Assembly: GCF_016428875.1 (NCBI RefSeq)
Contig: NZ_JAELTO010000021.1
Span: 1-48,937, forward strand
DNA: 48,937 bases
Origin: Xylophilus sp. ASV27
Lineage (GTDB): Bacteria; Pseudomonadota; Gammaproteobacteria; Burkholderiales; Burkholderiaceae_C
Direction: 5' to 3'
The position numbers and the translations under genes were made by a program. The notes beneath the pieces were generated by a model. That model was not told where the DNA came from, made no database searches, and worked only from the letters and a program-made list of their open reading frames with translations. Shown here one piece after another: positions 19,008 through 27,644 of the stretch (position 1 is its first letter; each line of letters opens with the position of its first letter).

Positions 19008-20021
19008 ATGCGCATCAAGTTCGTCCTCGCCGGCCTCGTGGCCGCCCTTGCCGCCGCCGGCGCCGTCCAGGCGCAGGATTTCAAGCCGCGCCTGGTGCGC
19101 TTCGGCTACGGCCTGGTGGACCAGTCCAACCAGGGCCGCGCGGTGCGCTACTTCGCGCAGGAGGTCGAGAAGGCCACCGGCGGCAAGATGAAGATCCGCG
19201 CCATCGGCAACGCCGCCCTCGGCTCCGACACGCAGATGCAGCAGGCGCTGATCGGCGGCGCGCAGGAGATGATGGTGGGCTCCACCGCCACCCTGGTCGG
19301 CATCGTGCCCGAGATGGCAGTCTGGGACACGCCCTTCCTGTTCAGCAGCACCAAGGAGGCCGACGCCGTGCTCGACGGCCCGGTGGGCGAGAAGATCAAG
19401 GGCCTGCTCGAACCCAAGGGCATGGTCGGCCTGGTGTACTGGGAGAACGGTTTTCGCAACCTCACCAACAGCAAGCGCCCGGTGCAGAAGCTGGAAGACC
19501 TGGGCGACGTCAAGCTGCGCGTGATGCAGAACAACGTGTTCCTCGACAGCTTCAAGGCCCTGGGCGCCAACGCCGTGCCGCTGCCGTTCTCCGAGCTGTT
19601 CACGGCGCTGGAAACGCGCGCGGTCGATGGGCAGGAGAACCCGTTCAACACGGTGGTCTCCAGCAAGTTCTACGAGGTGCAGAAGTACCTCACCGTGACC
19701 AACCACGTCTACAGCCCGTGGATCGTCACCGTCAGCAAGAAGTGGTGGGACACCCTGAGCCCGGCCGAGAAGAAGGTGCTGCAGGACGCTGCCGTGAAGA
19801 GCCGCGACTTCGAGCGCAAGGACACGCGCGAGGAAGCCGCCAAGGCGCTGGCCGAACTGAAGGACAAGGGCATGCAGGTCAACGAGCTGCCCGCGGCCGA
19901 AGCCAGGCGCATGCGCGACAAGCTGGTGGCCGTGAACGCCGGCATCGCCAGGAGCGTGGGGCAAAGCACCTGGGACGCGGTACAGGGCGCGGTGGCGCAG
20001 GCGCGCGGCACGGCCCAGTAG
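19008..20021 (+). CDS. dctP: TRAP transporter substrate-binding protein (DctP type)
   Basis: 337 aa with a clear signal peptide (KFVLAGLVAALAAAGAVQAQ, cleavage near residue 23). DctP landmarks are GGKMKIRAIGNAALGSD, WENGFRNLTNSKRPV, and LEDLGDVKLRVMQNNVF with the conserved Arg that pairs with the substrate carboxylate, then SELFTALETRAVDGQENP. It delivers a carboxylate, here most likely gluconate, to DctQM. Strong ribosome-binding site AAGGAG 6-7 bp before the ATG. A hairpin repeat (20030-20090) follows the stop. Confidence 0.95.
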   Translation: MRIKFVLAGLVAALAAAGAVQAQDFKPRLVRFGYGLVDQSNQGRAVRYFAQEVEKATGGKMKIRAIGNAALGSDTQMQQALIGGAQEMMVGSTATLVGIVPEMAVWDTPFLFSSTKEADAVLDGPVGEKIKGLLEPKGMVGLVYWENGFRNLTNSKRPVQKLEDLGDVKLRVMQNNVFLDSFKALGANAVPLPFSELFTALETRAVDGQENPFNTVVSSKFYEVQKYLTVTNHVYSPWIVTVSKKWWDTLSPAEKKVLQDAAVKSRDFERKDTREEAAKALAELKDKGMQVNELPAAEARRMRDKLVAVNAGIARSVGQSTWDAVQGAVAQARGTAQ

Positions 20022-20029
20022 GAATTCAT

Positions 20030-20090
20030 AGGAAATAGGGCTGAAGCCCAGGTATTTCCTGGGCTTATAGCTATATATTTAATAGCAATT
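20030..20090 (+). repeat. Dispersed AAGCCCAGG hairpin repeat, copy 3
   Basis: AAGCCCAGG (20044-20052), 5-base loop, CCTGGGCTT (20058-20066), tail TAGCTATATATTTAATAGCA. It fills the gap between convergent dctP and the MATE gene, so it may act as a two-way terminator. Confidence 0.85.
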
Positions 20091-20093
20091 CAT

Positions 20094-21473
20094 CTACGCT
20101 ATTCGCTTCAGGCGCTTCTTGCGCCAGACCAGCCGGTAGTAGGCCGACTGCAGCACCAGCATGGCGGTGAAGGCGGCCGGGTAGCCGATCCAGATGCCGT
20201 CCACGCCCATGTGCCGCGACAGCACCCAGGCCACCGGCACCTCCACCGCGGCGATGCAGAAGATGGCGATGCCGGTGGGCACCAGCACCGTGCCGCTGGC
20301 GCGCATCACCCCGGCCACCACGCTGGCCATGCCGAAGATGATGCTGCTCCAGAGCATGATGTGCAGCAGGCCCTGGGCCAGGTCGATCACCTGCGGGCTG
20401 GTGATGAAAAAGCCCATCAGCCGGCGCGAGAACAGGTAGCCCAGCAGCACCAGGCTGCCGGTCAGCACCAGGTTCATCCACAGCCCGGTGCGCGTGATGG
20501 CGCCCAGCCGCTCCGGCCGGCCCGCGCCGATCGACTGCGCGCCCAGGACGGAGGCGGTAATCGCAATGGAGATCGCCGGGAACTGCACATAGGCCACCAC
20601 CTGGTTCACCGCGCCGTAGGCGGCCGTGGCCTCCGAGCCAAAGCCGTTGACCATCCACAGCAGCGCCACCTCGGCCAGCGCGATGGTCACCATCTGCACG
20701 CCGGTCGGGATGCCGATGCGCAGCACTTGCTTCAGGATGCGCGGATCGATGCGCATGTGGCGCAGCAGCTCGGCATCGGGCGCCAGCGGGCTCCTGCGCC
20801 GCCGCAGCCGCCAGGCCATCCAGGCGGTGGAGAGCAGAAAGCCCAGCACCGTGGCCCAGGCGGCGCTGGTCACGCCCAGTTGCGGCAGGCCGCCCCAGCC
20901 GCGGATCAGAGCGGGCGTCAGCAACAGGCCGACGCCGCTGGAGATGCCCAGCGTCAGCAGCGGCGTGACGGTGTCGCCCACGCCGCGCAGCATGGCCGTG
21001 GCCAGCAGGAACACGAACAAGCCGGGCATGGCGATCAGCATGATGCGCGCGTAGGCGGTGGCCTCGGGCAGGATGTCGGCCGGCGTGCCCAGCGCCACCA
21101 GCAGCGGGCGGGTGAGCGTGCCGCCGAACACGGCGGCGAACAGGCCCAGGGCGATGCCCGCGCCCAGCGTGGTGCCGGCCACCGCCTTGGCCCGCGCCGT
21201 GTCGCGCGCGCCCCAGGCCTGCCCGATCAGCACCGACGCGCCGGCCCCCAGGCCGATGCTGAAGGAGATCAGGAAGAACAGCACCGGGAAGAAGCCGGCC
21301 ACGGCGGCCATGGAGCGCACGCCCAGCATCTGGCCGATGTAGACGTTGTTCAGCGTGCCCGAGAGCGACTGCAGGATGTTGCTCAACAGCATCGGGCCGA
21401 GGAAGCGCGCGAACACCGCCCACAGCGGGGCGTCCGGCGCGGGGGCGCCGCGGGGCGGGGCGGCGCTGCTCAT
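20094..21473 (-). CDS. MATE-family efflux transporter
   Basis: 459 aa with about 12 membrane segments in two similar halves. Landmarks are FLGPMLLSNILQSLSGTLNNVYIGQMLG, GLGAGASVLIGQAWGARD, ATAMLRGVGDTVTPLLTLG, and in the second half GIPTGVQMVTIALAEVALL and VLGAQSIGAGRPERLGAITR. MATE proteins export cationic drugs and metabolites with Na+ or H+. The substrate is unknown. The ATG at 21473 is chosen because it overlaps the stop of the DUF2239 gene (ATGA); the frame stays open to 21758 but without family likeness. Confidence 0.94.
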   Translation of the reverse strand: MSSAAPPRGAPAPDAPLWAVFARFLGPMLLSNILQSLSGTLNNVYIGQMLGVRSMAAVAGFFPVLFFLISFSIGLGAGASVLIGQAWGARDTARAKAVAGTTLGAGIALGLFAAVFGGTLTRPLLVALGTPADILPEATAYARIMLIAMPGLFVFLLATAMLRGVGDTVTPLLTLGISSGVGLLLTPALIRGWGGLPQLGVTSAAWATVLGFLLSTAWMAWRLRRRRSPLAPDAELLRHMRIDPRILKQVLRIGIPTGVQMVTIALAEVALLWMVNGFGSEATAAYGAVNQVVAYVQFPAISIAITASVLGAQSIGAGRPERLGAITRTGLWMNLVLTGSLVLLGYLFSRRLMGFFITSPQVIDLAQGLLHIMLWSSIIFGMASVVAGVMRASGTVLVPTGIAIFCIAAVEVPVAWVLSRHMGVDGIWIGYPAAFTAMLVLQSAYYRLVWRKKRLKRIA

Positions 21474-22057
21474 CGGCTGGCCTCCCACGCGCCGGCGGCC
21501 AGGGCGTGCGCGTAGCGGCGCACGTCCTCGGGCCAGGCGCGGGTCAGCAGCTCGAAGCGCGACTGGTCCTGCGCGAACAGGGCGCGCAGGGCTTCCTCGT
21601 AGCCCGGCAGGTTGCCGCCGATCGCGGTCATGAAGCGGTAGGCCGCCTCCTGCGCGGCCCGCACCTGGCCGCGCCCGCCTTCGACACGGCGCGCCTGCAG
21701 CACCAGCCGCCGCAGCGTCACCGAGGCGCCGCCGGGCTGGCGCGAGAGCCAGTCCCACTGGTCCGGCAGCAGCGTCACTTCGCGCGCCACCACGCCCAGG
21801 CGCGGCCGGCCGCGCGGCCGTGACGGCGCCTCGGCCGCAGCGGGCGCCGGCAGGCCAGGCACCTGCAGATCGATCAGTTGCCCGCTGTCATCGTCGAACA
21901 CCAGCACCTGACCCGGGTCGGGCGGAGCCAGGGTAGCGAGCCGTGCGGCCACGTCCGGCCTTTGGCCTGAAGCGATGCAGTGGAAGCCCAGAAAGGCGGT
22001 GCAGGTGCCCGTGGCGGGCCCGGCCGCCGCGGATGAAGGGGGGGCGGAATGCGGCAT
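21470..22057 (-). CDS. DUF2239 family protein
   Basis: 195 aa, cytosolic. TAFLGFHCIASG near the N-terminus, PSRPRGRPRLGVVAREVTLLPDQWDWLSRQPGGASVTLRRLV in the middle and AAYRFMTAIGGNLPGYEEALRALFAQD match my memory of the DUF2239 family, whose function is not known. The RGRPRLGV run looks like an AT-hook-like DNA contact, and the following helix could be a ribbon-helix-type segment, so DNA binding is conceivable. It is co-translated with the MATE pump through a 4-bp overlap and could regulate it. Confidence 0.75.
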   Translation of the reverse strand: MPHSAPPSSAAAGPATGTCTAFLGFHCIASGQRPDVAARLATLAPPDPGQVLVFDDDSGQLIDLQVPGLPAPAAAEAPSRPRGRPRLGVVAREVTLLPDQWDWLSRQPGGASVTLRRLVLQARRVEGGRGQVRAAQEAAYRFMTAIGGNLPGYEEALRALFAQDQSRFELLTRAWPEDVRRYAHALAAGAWEASR

Positions 22058-22439
22058 GGAGATGTTGGCGTGGTTTTTTGCATTATACCCGGGTCAAATA
22101 TCGCGCACCATGCGTCTTCATCAGGGTCTTGGGTTGACCGACTTCGCGTTGCGGTGCAACAATCCGCGCACTTTCACTTTGGAGCCCCGTGCGTGGACAG
22201 TGCCAGTTGTTGTAGCGACGCGAAGCCCGCCGTGACGGCGGTTGCGCGCCCGGCCGACTGATCCACCCGCACCCGGGCGGCTCGCCAGCCGATCCGCCGC
22301 CAGCCTCCCGCGTCCGCGCCTGCCGCGCGGATCGGCTCCATCGCCGTTTCTCCTGCCCGTGACGGGGCCGCGCCAGCCCGCGCCCGTTCCGGCCTGCCTG
22401 TGTCCTTGCATGGGGCTTCCGCTTCCGAGGAGTCCGGCC
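22058..22439 (+). other. Long intergenic region upstream of the mgtC leader ORFs
   Basis: 382 bases between the start of the divergent DUF2239 gene and the first short leader ORF. It must contain the DUF2239 promoter and that of the mgtC unit. Several GC-rich inverted segments are visible (for example GCCCGCCGTGACGGCGG near 22227), but I could not match them to a known riboswitch or assign a promoter with confidence. Confidence 0.4.
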
Positions 22440-22646
22440 ATGTCCATTACGCGTCCCGACCTTGCTGTGCGCCCGGGCGCACACGCTGCGCATGCGCCCG
22501 TCGCTGCGCCGTCTTCGGCGCTGCCGCCCCATGACGCTGCCGCGCTCGCGTTCGTGCAGTCCGTGGACGGCGATGCCGCCTGGTCCTCCCGCCGCATTCG
22601 CGGCTTTCTGCTGACCTGGAAGCGTCATGAAGATCCGCAACACTGA
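22440..22646 (+). CDS. Candidate leader ORF 1 upstream of mgtC
   Basis: 68 codons starting ATG at 22440 with a good ribosome-binding site (GAGGAG, 8 bp upstream). The product is unrelated to any family I know and is Ala/Pro/His-rich in its first half (PVAAPSSALPPHD), with a C-terminal RRIRGFLLTWKRHED. It overlaps a second short ORF and lies 124 bp before mgtC on the same strand. It may be a regulatory leader peptide or a real small protein. Confidence 0.4.
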   Translation: MSITRPDLAVRPGAHAAHAPVAAPSSALPPHDAAALAFVQSVDGDAAWSSRRIRGFLLTWKRHEDPQH

Positions 22647-22749
22647 CGGCCTGTGCCGCGCCCTGGGCGCGACGGCCGCCGGCCACCGCGTGGACCTGGT
22701 GCGTCCGCCGCTCGACGAGCCCGGTGCCGCGGCCCGGCGCATCGGTTGA
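22627..22749 (+). CDS. Candidate leader ORF 2 upstream of mgtC
   Basis: 40 codons, ATG at 22627 (preceded by GGAAG at 22618-22622), overlapping ORF 1 by 20 bp and ending 20 bp before the mgtC ATG. The product is basic with a Pro pair (VDLVRPPLDEPG). The tight chain ORF1-ORF2-mgtC suggests that translation of the short frames could set mgtC expression. No family recognised. Confidence 0.35.
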   Translation: MKIRNTDGLCRALGATAAGHRVDLVRPPLDEPGAAARRIG

Positions 22750-22769
22750 TCCTGACGCAAGAGACGACC

Positions 22770-23486
22770 ATGGAAGCAATCAGGAACCTCAACCTGGCCT
22801 CGCTGCTCGACACCTTCGTCAGCCTGACGACCGCGTTCGTGCTGGGCAGCCTGATCGGCCTGGAGCGCCAGGTGCGCCAGCGCACCGCCGGACTGCGCAC
22901 CAACACCCTGGTCGCCGTCGGCGCGGCGGTGTTCGTCGACATGGCCAACCGCATGAGCGGCCACGACGGCGCGGTGCGCGTGGTGGCCTATGTCGTGTCG
23001 GGCATCGGCTTCCTCGGCGCCGGGGCGATCATGAAGGAGGGCGCCAACGTCACCGGCCTCAACACCGCCGCGACGCTGTGGGGATCGGCCGCGGTCGGCG
23101 CCTGCGCCGGGGCCGATCTGATTGGCGAAGCGTTGATTGCGGCGCTGTTCGTGCTGGCCAGCAACACGCTGCTGCGGCCGGTGGTCAACCGCATCAACCG
23201 CCGCCCCGTGGACGAGGAAGCGAGCGAGGCGACCTACCGGGTCTACGTGGTCTGCCGGCGCGATGCGCAGGCGGAGCTGCGCGAGAAGATCGTCGAACTG
23301 CTGGAGGCGGCGCAGTACCCGGTGCGTGAAGTGGAGCAGCATGCCTTCGGCCAGACCGACGCCGAGATCCAGGCCACCCTGTACGCCACCGCCGTGGACT
23401 CTTCCGAGCTGGACCGCGTCACTGCTGCGCTCCAGGCGCAGCCCGGCGTCTCGCACGCCTTCTGGGACTCCAGCGCGGAGGAGTGA
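22770..23486 (+). CDS. mgtC: MgtC/SapB-family membrane protein
   Basis: 238 aa. Four to five hydrophobic helices in the first ~150 residues carry the MgtC signature: TTAFVLGSLIGLERQVRQRTAGLRTNTLVAVGAA, then YVVSGIGFLGAGAIMKEGANVTGLNTAATLWGSAAVG. The last ~85 residues form a soluble ACT-like domain (YRVYVVCRRDAQAELREKIV...). MgtC proteins act in the inner membrane in low-Mg2+ or acid survival, in Salmonella by acting on the F-ATPase; they are not themselves proven Mg transporters. The ATG at 22770 begins the conserved N-terminus. Two short ORFs lie directly upstream and may be regulatory. Confidence 0.92.
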   Translation: MEAIRNLNLASLLDTFVSLTTAFVLGSLIGLERQVRQRTAGLRTNTLVAVGAAVFVDMANRMSGHDGAVRVVAYVVSGIGFLGAGAIMKEGANVTGLNTAATLWGSAAVGACAGADLIGEALIAALFVLASNTLLRPVVNRINRRPVDEEASEATYRVYVVCRRDAQAELREKIVELLEAAQYPVREVEQHAFGQTDAEIQATLYATAVDSSELDRVTAALQAQPGVSHAFWDSSAEE

Positions 23487-23601
23487 GCGGCGGCGGCCCC
23501 TGCCTTGAAGGGTCATGCGACATGTAGGCTTGCCTGGCACCAGACGCTACACTGTTCCTGAGAGCAGGGCAGAGAATTTGGATTCACGCAAAGGGGCATG
23601 C

Positions 23602-26600
23602 ATGCGGCACGCTACCGCCGTTCCAGCCACCACCCATGCGCTTGGGCAGGAGCAACTGGACATTCGCGAGTACGAACTGCGCGAACCTCTGGGCGCGGGA
23701 GGCTATGGCACGGTGTTCCTGGCCCGACAGCGCAAGACCGGCGCGATGGTCGCGGTCAAGGTCGTGAAGCTGTCCGAGGACATGCGCCGCATCGCCCGCT
23801 TTCACCGCGAAACGGAACTGTGCGCCAGGCTGCGGCATCCCCACATCGTCCAGTTGCTCGACAAGGGGCGGCAGGGGCCGTACGTGTACGGTGTCTTCGA
23901 ATATGTGCCCGGCGAAACGCTCAAGAGCCTGATACAGCGCAATGGCGCTCTGACCCCGGTGGAGGCGGCGCGCATCATGGCCGAGGTTCTGGACGCGCTG
24001 GACTGCGCCCACAAGATGGGCATCGTCCATCGGGACTTGAAGCCGGACAACGTGATGCTCATGTCCACCGGCGCGATCACCCACGCCAAGGTGCTGGATT
24101 TCGGCGTCAGCACGGTGGTGCCGCAGGCGCGCGACGCCCAGTTCTCGTCCCTGACCATGACCGACGAATGCCTCGGGACGCCTTCCTACAGTGCGCCCGA
24201 GCAACTGCGCGGGGAACTGCCCAGCGTGCAGTCGGACCTGTACGCCTGGGGCCTGATGTTCCTCGAGTGCCTGACCGGCGCGCCGGTGATGAAGGGCACG
24301 TCGGCCGCCGAGATCTTCCACCAGCAGTTGAGCAGCCAGGAGGTGCCGCTGCCGCCGGAGATCGCCGGCCACCCTCTGGCGAGCCTGCTGCGCCGCGCGC
24401 TCAAGAAACGGACCGCCGAGCGCAGCGCCTCGGCCGAGGCGCTGCTGCTGGAGCTGGGGCGAATCCGCCTGGATGACCTGGTCGGCACGCTGGATGCGGA
24501 CCGTGCGCCGTCGCACGAATACCTGGCCCAGACGGTGATCACCAAGCGCAGCTTCTCCGAGAAGCGGCAGGTCACGGTTCTGTGCTGCAGCGTCTCCATC
24601 TGGCCGACAGCAGACGACCATGGCATGCCTATTTCGGACATAGAAGACCTTGAGCTGATGCAACGGCAGGAATTCAGCCTGTTCGCGGACGCCGCCACGC
24701 GGCGCGGCGGCGTGCTGGCGGGATCGCTCGGAGGGCGGATGCTGGTGCTGTTCGGCTACCCGCGGACCTCCGATGCCGATGCGCGCCAGGCCGGCATGAC
24801 CGCGCTGGAACTGGCCGACCTGGGCCGTCGCAGGACCGCGGCGATCAAGGAGGAGGAGGGCGCGCACCTGGTGGTGCGCATGGGGCTGCACACCGGGATG
24901 GTGGTGGTCTCTGGCGGCGAAACGCCCTCCGGCCACGCCGTGAACATCGCCATGCGGCTGGAAAGCGAGGCGCCGGCGGGCGCCATTCTGGCCAGCGAGA
25001 GCTGCTACCAGTTGCTGCGCAGTTTCGCCAATGGGGAAGAGGCCGATGCGCTGCGGATGCCGGCTTCCTGTTTGCCCATTCGGACCTATCGCCTGAGCGG
25101 CGAGTACCTGTCCCTCGCCGCCACGGCCACGCTGCCCGGCAGGAGCAGGCTGCCATCGCGCAAGTGCATCGGGCGTGAGCGCGAGCTCGAGCAACTGTTG
25201 CAGCAATGGCGAGGCGCCGAACTGGGTACCGGTAGCGCGGTGCTGCTCAGTGGCGAAGCGGGCATCGGCAAGTCGTGTGTGGTCGAGACGTTGCGCGATC
25301 GCCTCGAAGAGGACCGTCACCGCGTCATGGCTTTCCAGTGCCTGCCGGAGTACCGCAACAATGCCCTGGCGCCGATCCTGCCTCTGCTGCGCCAGCAGTA
25401 TGACGGTACGGCACCCGGGCTTGCCGCGCATGAGGCCCGGGACCGCCTGCAGGATGCCCTGAGCGCGGCCGGCTGCGATGCCCGCCGGGTGTTGCCGATC
25501 TTCTGCTCGTGGCTTTCGCTGCCGCTCGGCCCCTATGCCGAAAGCCAGATATCACCGGCGCTGCAAAAGGCGTTGCTGTTGCAGTCGATCGCCCGGTGGC
25601 TGCTCCATCAGGCGCAGTCGGCGCCCTTGCTGGTGGTGGTGGAAGATCTGCACTGGGTCGATCCCACCACGGTCGAGCTGCTGGAGCATGTCGCGGCCGC
25701 CTTGTCCAGGAGCCGGATGCTGCTGGTGCTGAGCGCGCGCACCGGATGGGATTGCCCGCCCGCGTTGCAGGCCGCGCACCTGCCGATCGCACGACTGGAC
25801 GACGCGCAGGCCGCGCAGATCGCGCGCCAATTGCTGGCACCCAACACCGTCGACCCGGCCGTCATCGACAACATCGTGGGCCGCACCGACGGCGTTCCGC
25901 TGTTCGTCCATGAACTCACGCGCATGCTGCGCGACACCTACCTGGTCGACAAGGGCGGCGCGTGGTTCTTCAAGAGTTCGGCGCGGCCGGTCGACGTTCC
26001 CGTCACCCTCCGGGACTCGCTGATCAGCCGCTTCGACCGGCTCGGACCGGTGAAGGAGCTGCTGCAGCTCGCGGCCACCATAGGCCGGGAATTCGACCTC
26101 GAACTGCTGCAGTCCTGCTCCGGCAAGACCCCGCAGTCCGTGGCCGACGGCCTGGCCGCATTGCTCGATGCCGGGCTCATCGTGCGCGCGGCCGATTCCG
26201 ACGCGGCGGGTTTCATCTTCCGCCATGCGCTGATCCGCGATGCGGCGTATGAATGCATGCTGGCGGTGCAGCGCCGGCAGCAGCACTGGATCGTGGCCCA
26301 GACCCTGGCGCGCCTGTACCCGCTGCGCGCGACCAAAGAGCCCAGCAGCATCGCGCAGCACTACGCCGATGCCGGGGACCATGTACAGGCCGTGGCCCAT
26401 GCCATCCAGCAGTTGCGCATCACGCAGCACCGCGCCTTGAACGACGAGACCATCGCCTACGCCGAAGTGGTGGACCGCTGGATCGACCGGCTCGAGGGCG
26501 TCGGCCAGCGTGAGGCGCGCCTGGATCTCAACGGCTACGTGACCCAGGCGCTCATGAACAAGTACGGCTGGGCGCATGCGCAGGTGAAGGAGAGGATCGC

Positions 26601-27627
26601 CCTGTCGGAGTCGCTGCTGACCGGCACGGTGGCCACGGAGAAGGAAGTCCAGCACCTGTGGGCCATGATCACCTATCACCACGTGGCCAGCCACCGGCAA
26701 GAGGTCCGGCACTTGGGCTACCGGCTGCTGGATCTGGCCGGCGAACGCCAGGATACCGGCGCGCGGGTGGCGGCCCATACCTACCTGGGCCTGGCGCACT
26801 ATTCCGACGGCAATTTCTACGCCGCTGAGCGGGTGCTGACCCAGGCCATCGAAGGCTATTCGGTCCGCGCGCACGCGCACCACGCCAGCTACTTCGGATT
26901 CGACACCCGGGTCTGGGCTGCCGCGGGTCGGGCGCTGGTGCGGTGGTTCACCGGCGAGCATGCGCTCGCGCAGATGGATGCGGCCAATGCCGTTGGATGG
27001 GCGAGGGCGCTGTCGCACATTCCTTCGCTGGGCATGGCGCTGCTCTATCAAAGCGTCGGCCACCAGCACCGGGGCGACAAGCAGGCCGCGCTGCGGTCCA
27101 CCGCCGAGTTGCTGCATCTCACGGCACGCTATGGGCTCCCGGCATTCGCAGGCTACGGGCAAGCCATACGCTGCTGGGCGCTGGGAGAGATCGATCAGGC
27201 GGACGAGGCGCTGCAGGAGCTTTGGCAGATGGGCTGTGCCTATTGCCAGACCTACTACCGCTCGCTGGCCGCCGAGGTGCTGGCCGAGCGCGGCCGTTGG
27301 AAGGAGGCGATCCAGCGCATCGATGAGTGTCTGCAGTTGGCCGAGCAACTGCAGGAAGGGCTCTATGGTGCCGAGCTTCACCTGCGCAAGGCGCAGTATC
27401 TGCAGGAAGCTGGCAGCAGTCCCGCCGCCATAAGCCCCAGCCTCCTGCTGGCCGCTCGCCTGGCCCGCGAAGGAGGAAAGCTGAAAACCGAATGGGACGC
27501 CCTGAGCGCGCTGCAGGCACTCCACCCCGGGCAGGAGAGGATCGCTGCGCGCCTGGGCGATATAGCTGCCGTGCGCTCGGATTTGCAAACATGGCACTCG
27601 AATCCGAGCTATGCTTACATTTCCTAA
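23602..27627 (+). CDS. TOMM-system Ser/Thr kinase / pseudo-cyclase / ATPase fusion protein
   Basis: 1341 aa. Residues ~24-290 are a Hanks-type kinase with all key residues: G-loop GAGGYGTV (31-38), Lys53, HRDLKPDN (143-150), DFG (166-168), APE. Residues ~320-500 are a class III nucleotide cyclase fold, but the two metal Asp positions are Ser330 (VLCCS where VLFCD is usual) and Gly378 (LGGRM for LGDGL), so it is probably inactive; Asn448 and Arg452 remain. Residues ~520-800 are an AAA-type ATPase (Walker A GEAGIGKS 551-558, Walker B LLVVVEDLHW), followed by a long TPR-like helical tail. This matches the kinase/cyclase fusion described beside TOMM peptide clusters, and the next five genes confirm the setting. 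ATG 23602 has AAGGGG upstream. Confidence 0.9.
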   Translation: MRHATAVPATTHALGQEQLDIREYELREPLGAGGYGTVFLARQRKTGAMVAVKVVKLSEDMRRIARFHRETELCARLRHPHIVQLLDKGRQGPYVYGVFEYVPGETLKSLIQRNGALTPVEAARIMAEVLDALDCAHKMGIVHRDLKPDNVMLMSTGAITHAKVLDFGVSTVVPQARDAQFSSLTMTDECLGTPSYSAPEQLRGELPSVQSDLYAWGLMFLECLTGAPVMKGTSAAEIFHQQLSSQEVPLPPEIAGHPLASLLRRALKKRTAERSASAEALLLELGRIRLDDLVGTLDADRAPSHEYLAQTVITKRSFSEKRQVTVLCCSVSIWPTADDHGMPISDIEDLELMQRQEFSLFADAATRRGGVLAGSLGGRMLVLFGYPRTSDADARQAGMTALELADLGRRRTAAIKEEEGAHLVVRMGLHTGMVVVSGGETPSGHAVNIAMRLESEAPAGAILASESCYQLLRSFANGEEADALRMPASCLPIRTYRLSGEYLSLAATATLPGRSRLPSRKCIGRERELEQLLQQWRGAELGTGSAVLLSGEAGIGKSCVVETLRDRLEEDRHRVMAFQCLPEYRNNALAPILPLLRQQYDGTAPGLAAHEARDRLQDALSAAGCDARRVLPIFCSWLSLPLGPYAESQISPALQKALLLQSIARWLLHQAQSAPLLVVVEDLHWVDPTTVELLEHVAAALSRSRMLLVLSARTGWDCPPALQAAHLPIARLDDAQAAQIARQLLAPNTVDPAVIDNIVGRTDGVPLFVHELTRMLRDTYLVDKGGAWFFKSSARPVDVPVTLRDSLISRFDRLGPVKELLQLAATIGREFDLELLQSCSGKTPQSVADGLAALLDAGLIVRAADSDAAGFIFRHALIRDAAYECMLAVQRRQQHWIVAQTLARLYPLRATKEPSSIAQHYADAGDHVQAVAHAIQQLRITQHRALNDETIAYAEVVDRWIDRLEGVGQREARLDLNGYVTQALMNKYGWAHAQVKERIALSESLLTGTVATEKEVQHLWAMITYHHVASHRQEVRHLGYRLLDLAGERQDTGARVAAHTYLGLAHYSDGNFYAAERVLTQAIEGYSVRAHAHHASYFGFDTRVWAAAGRALVRWFTGEHALAQMDAANAVGWARALSHIPSLGMALLYQSVGHQHRGDKQAALRSTAELLHLTARYGLPAFAGYGQAIRCWALGEIDQADEALQELWQMGCAYCQTYYRSLAAEVLAERGRWKEAIQRIDECLQLAEQLQEGLYGAELHLRKAQYLQEAGSSPAAISPSLLLAARLAREGGKLKTEWDALSALQALHPGQERIAARLGDIAAVRSDLQTWHSNPSYAYIS

Positions 27628-27644
27628 CCACCGAGGAGTTCTTC

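Noticed and set aside
22058-22439. A riboswitch (Mg or Mn type) upstream of mgtC.
   Set aside because: GC-rich hairpins are present, but I could not match them to the conserved core of a known class.
23530-23553. Sigma-54-like GG...GC and a sigma-70-like TTGCCT/TACACT pair upstream of the kinase gene.
   Set aside because: Spacing is wrong in both cases (8 instead of 10 bases between GG and GC; a 12-base spacer).
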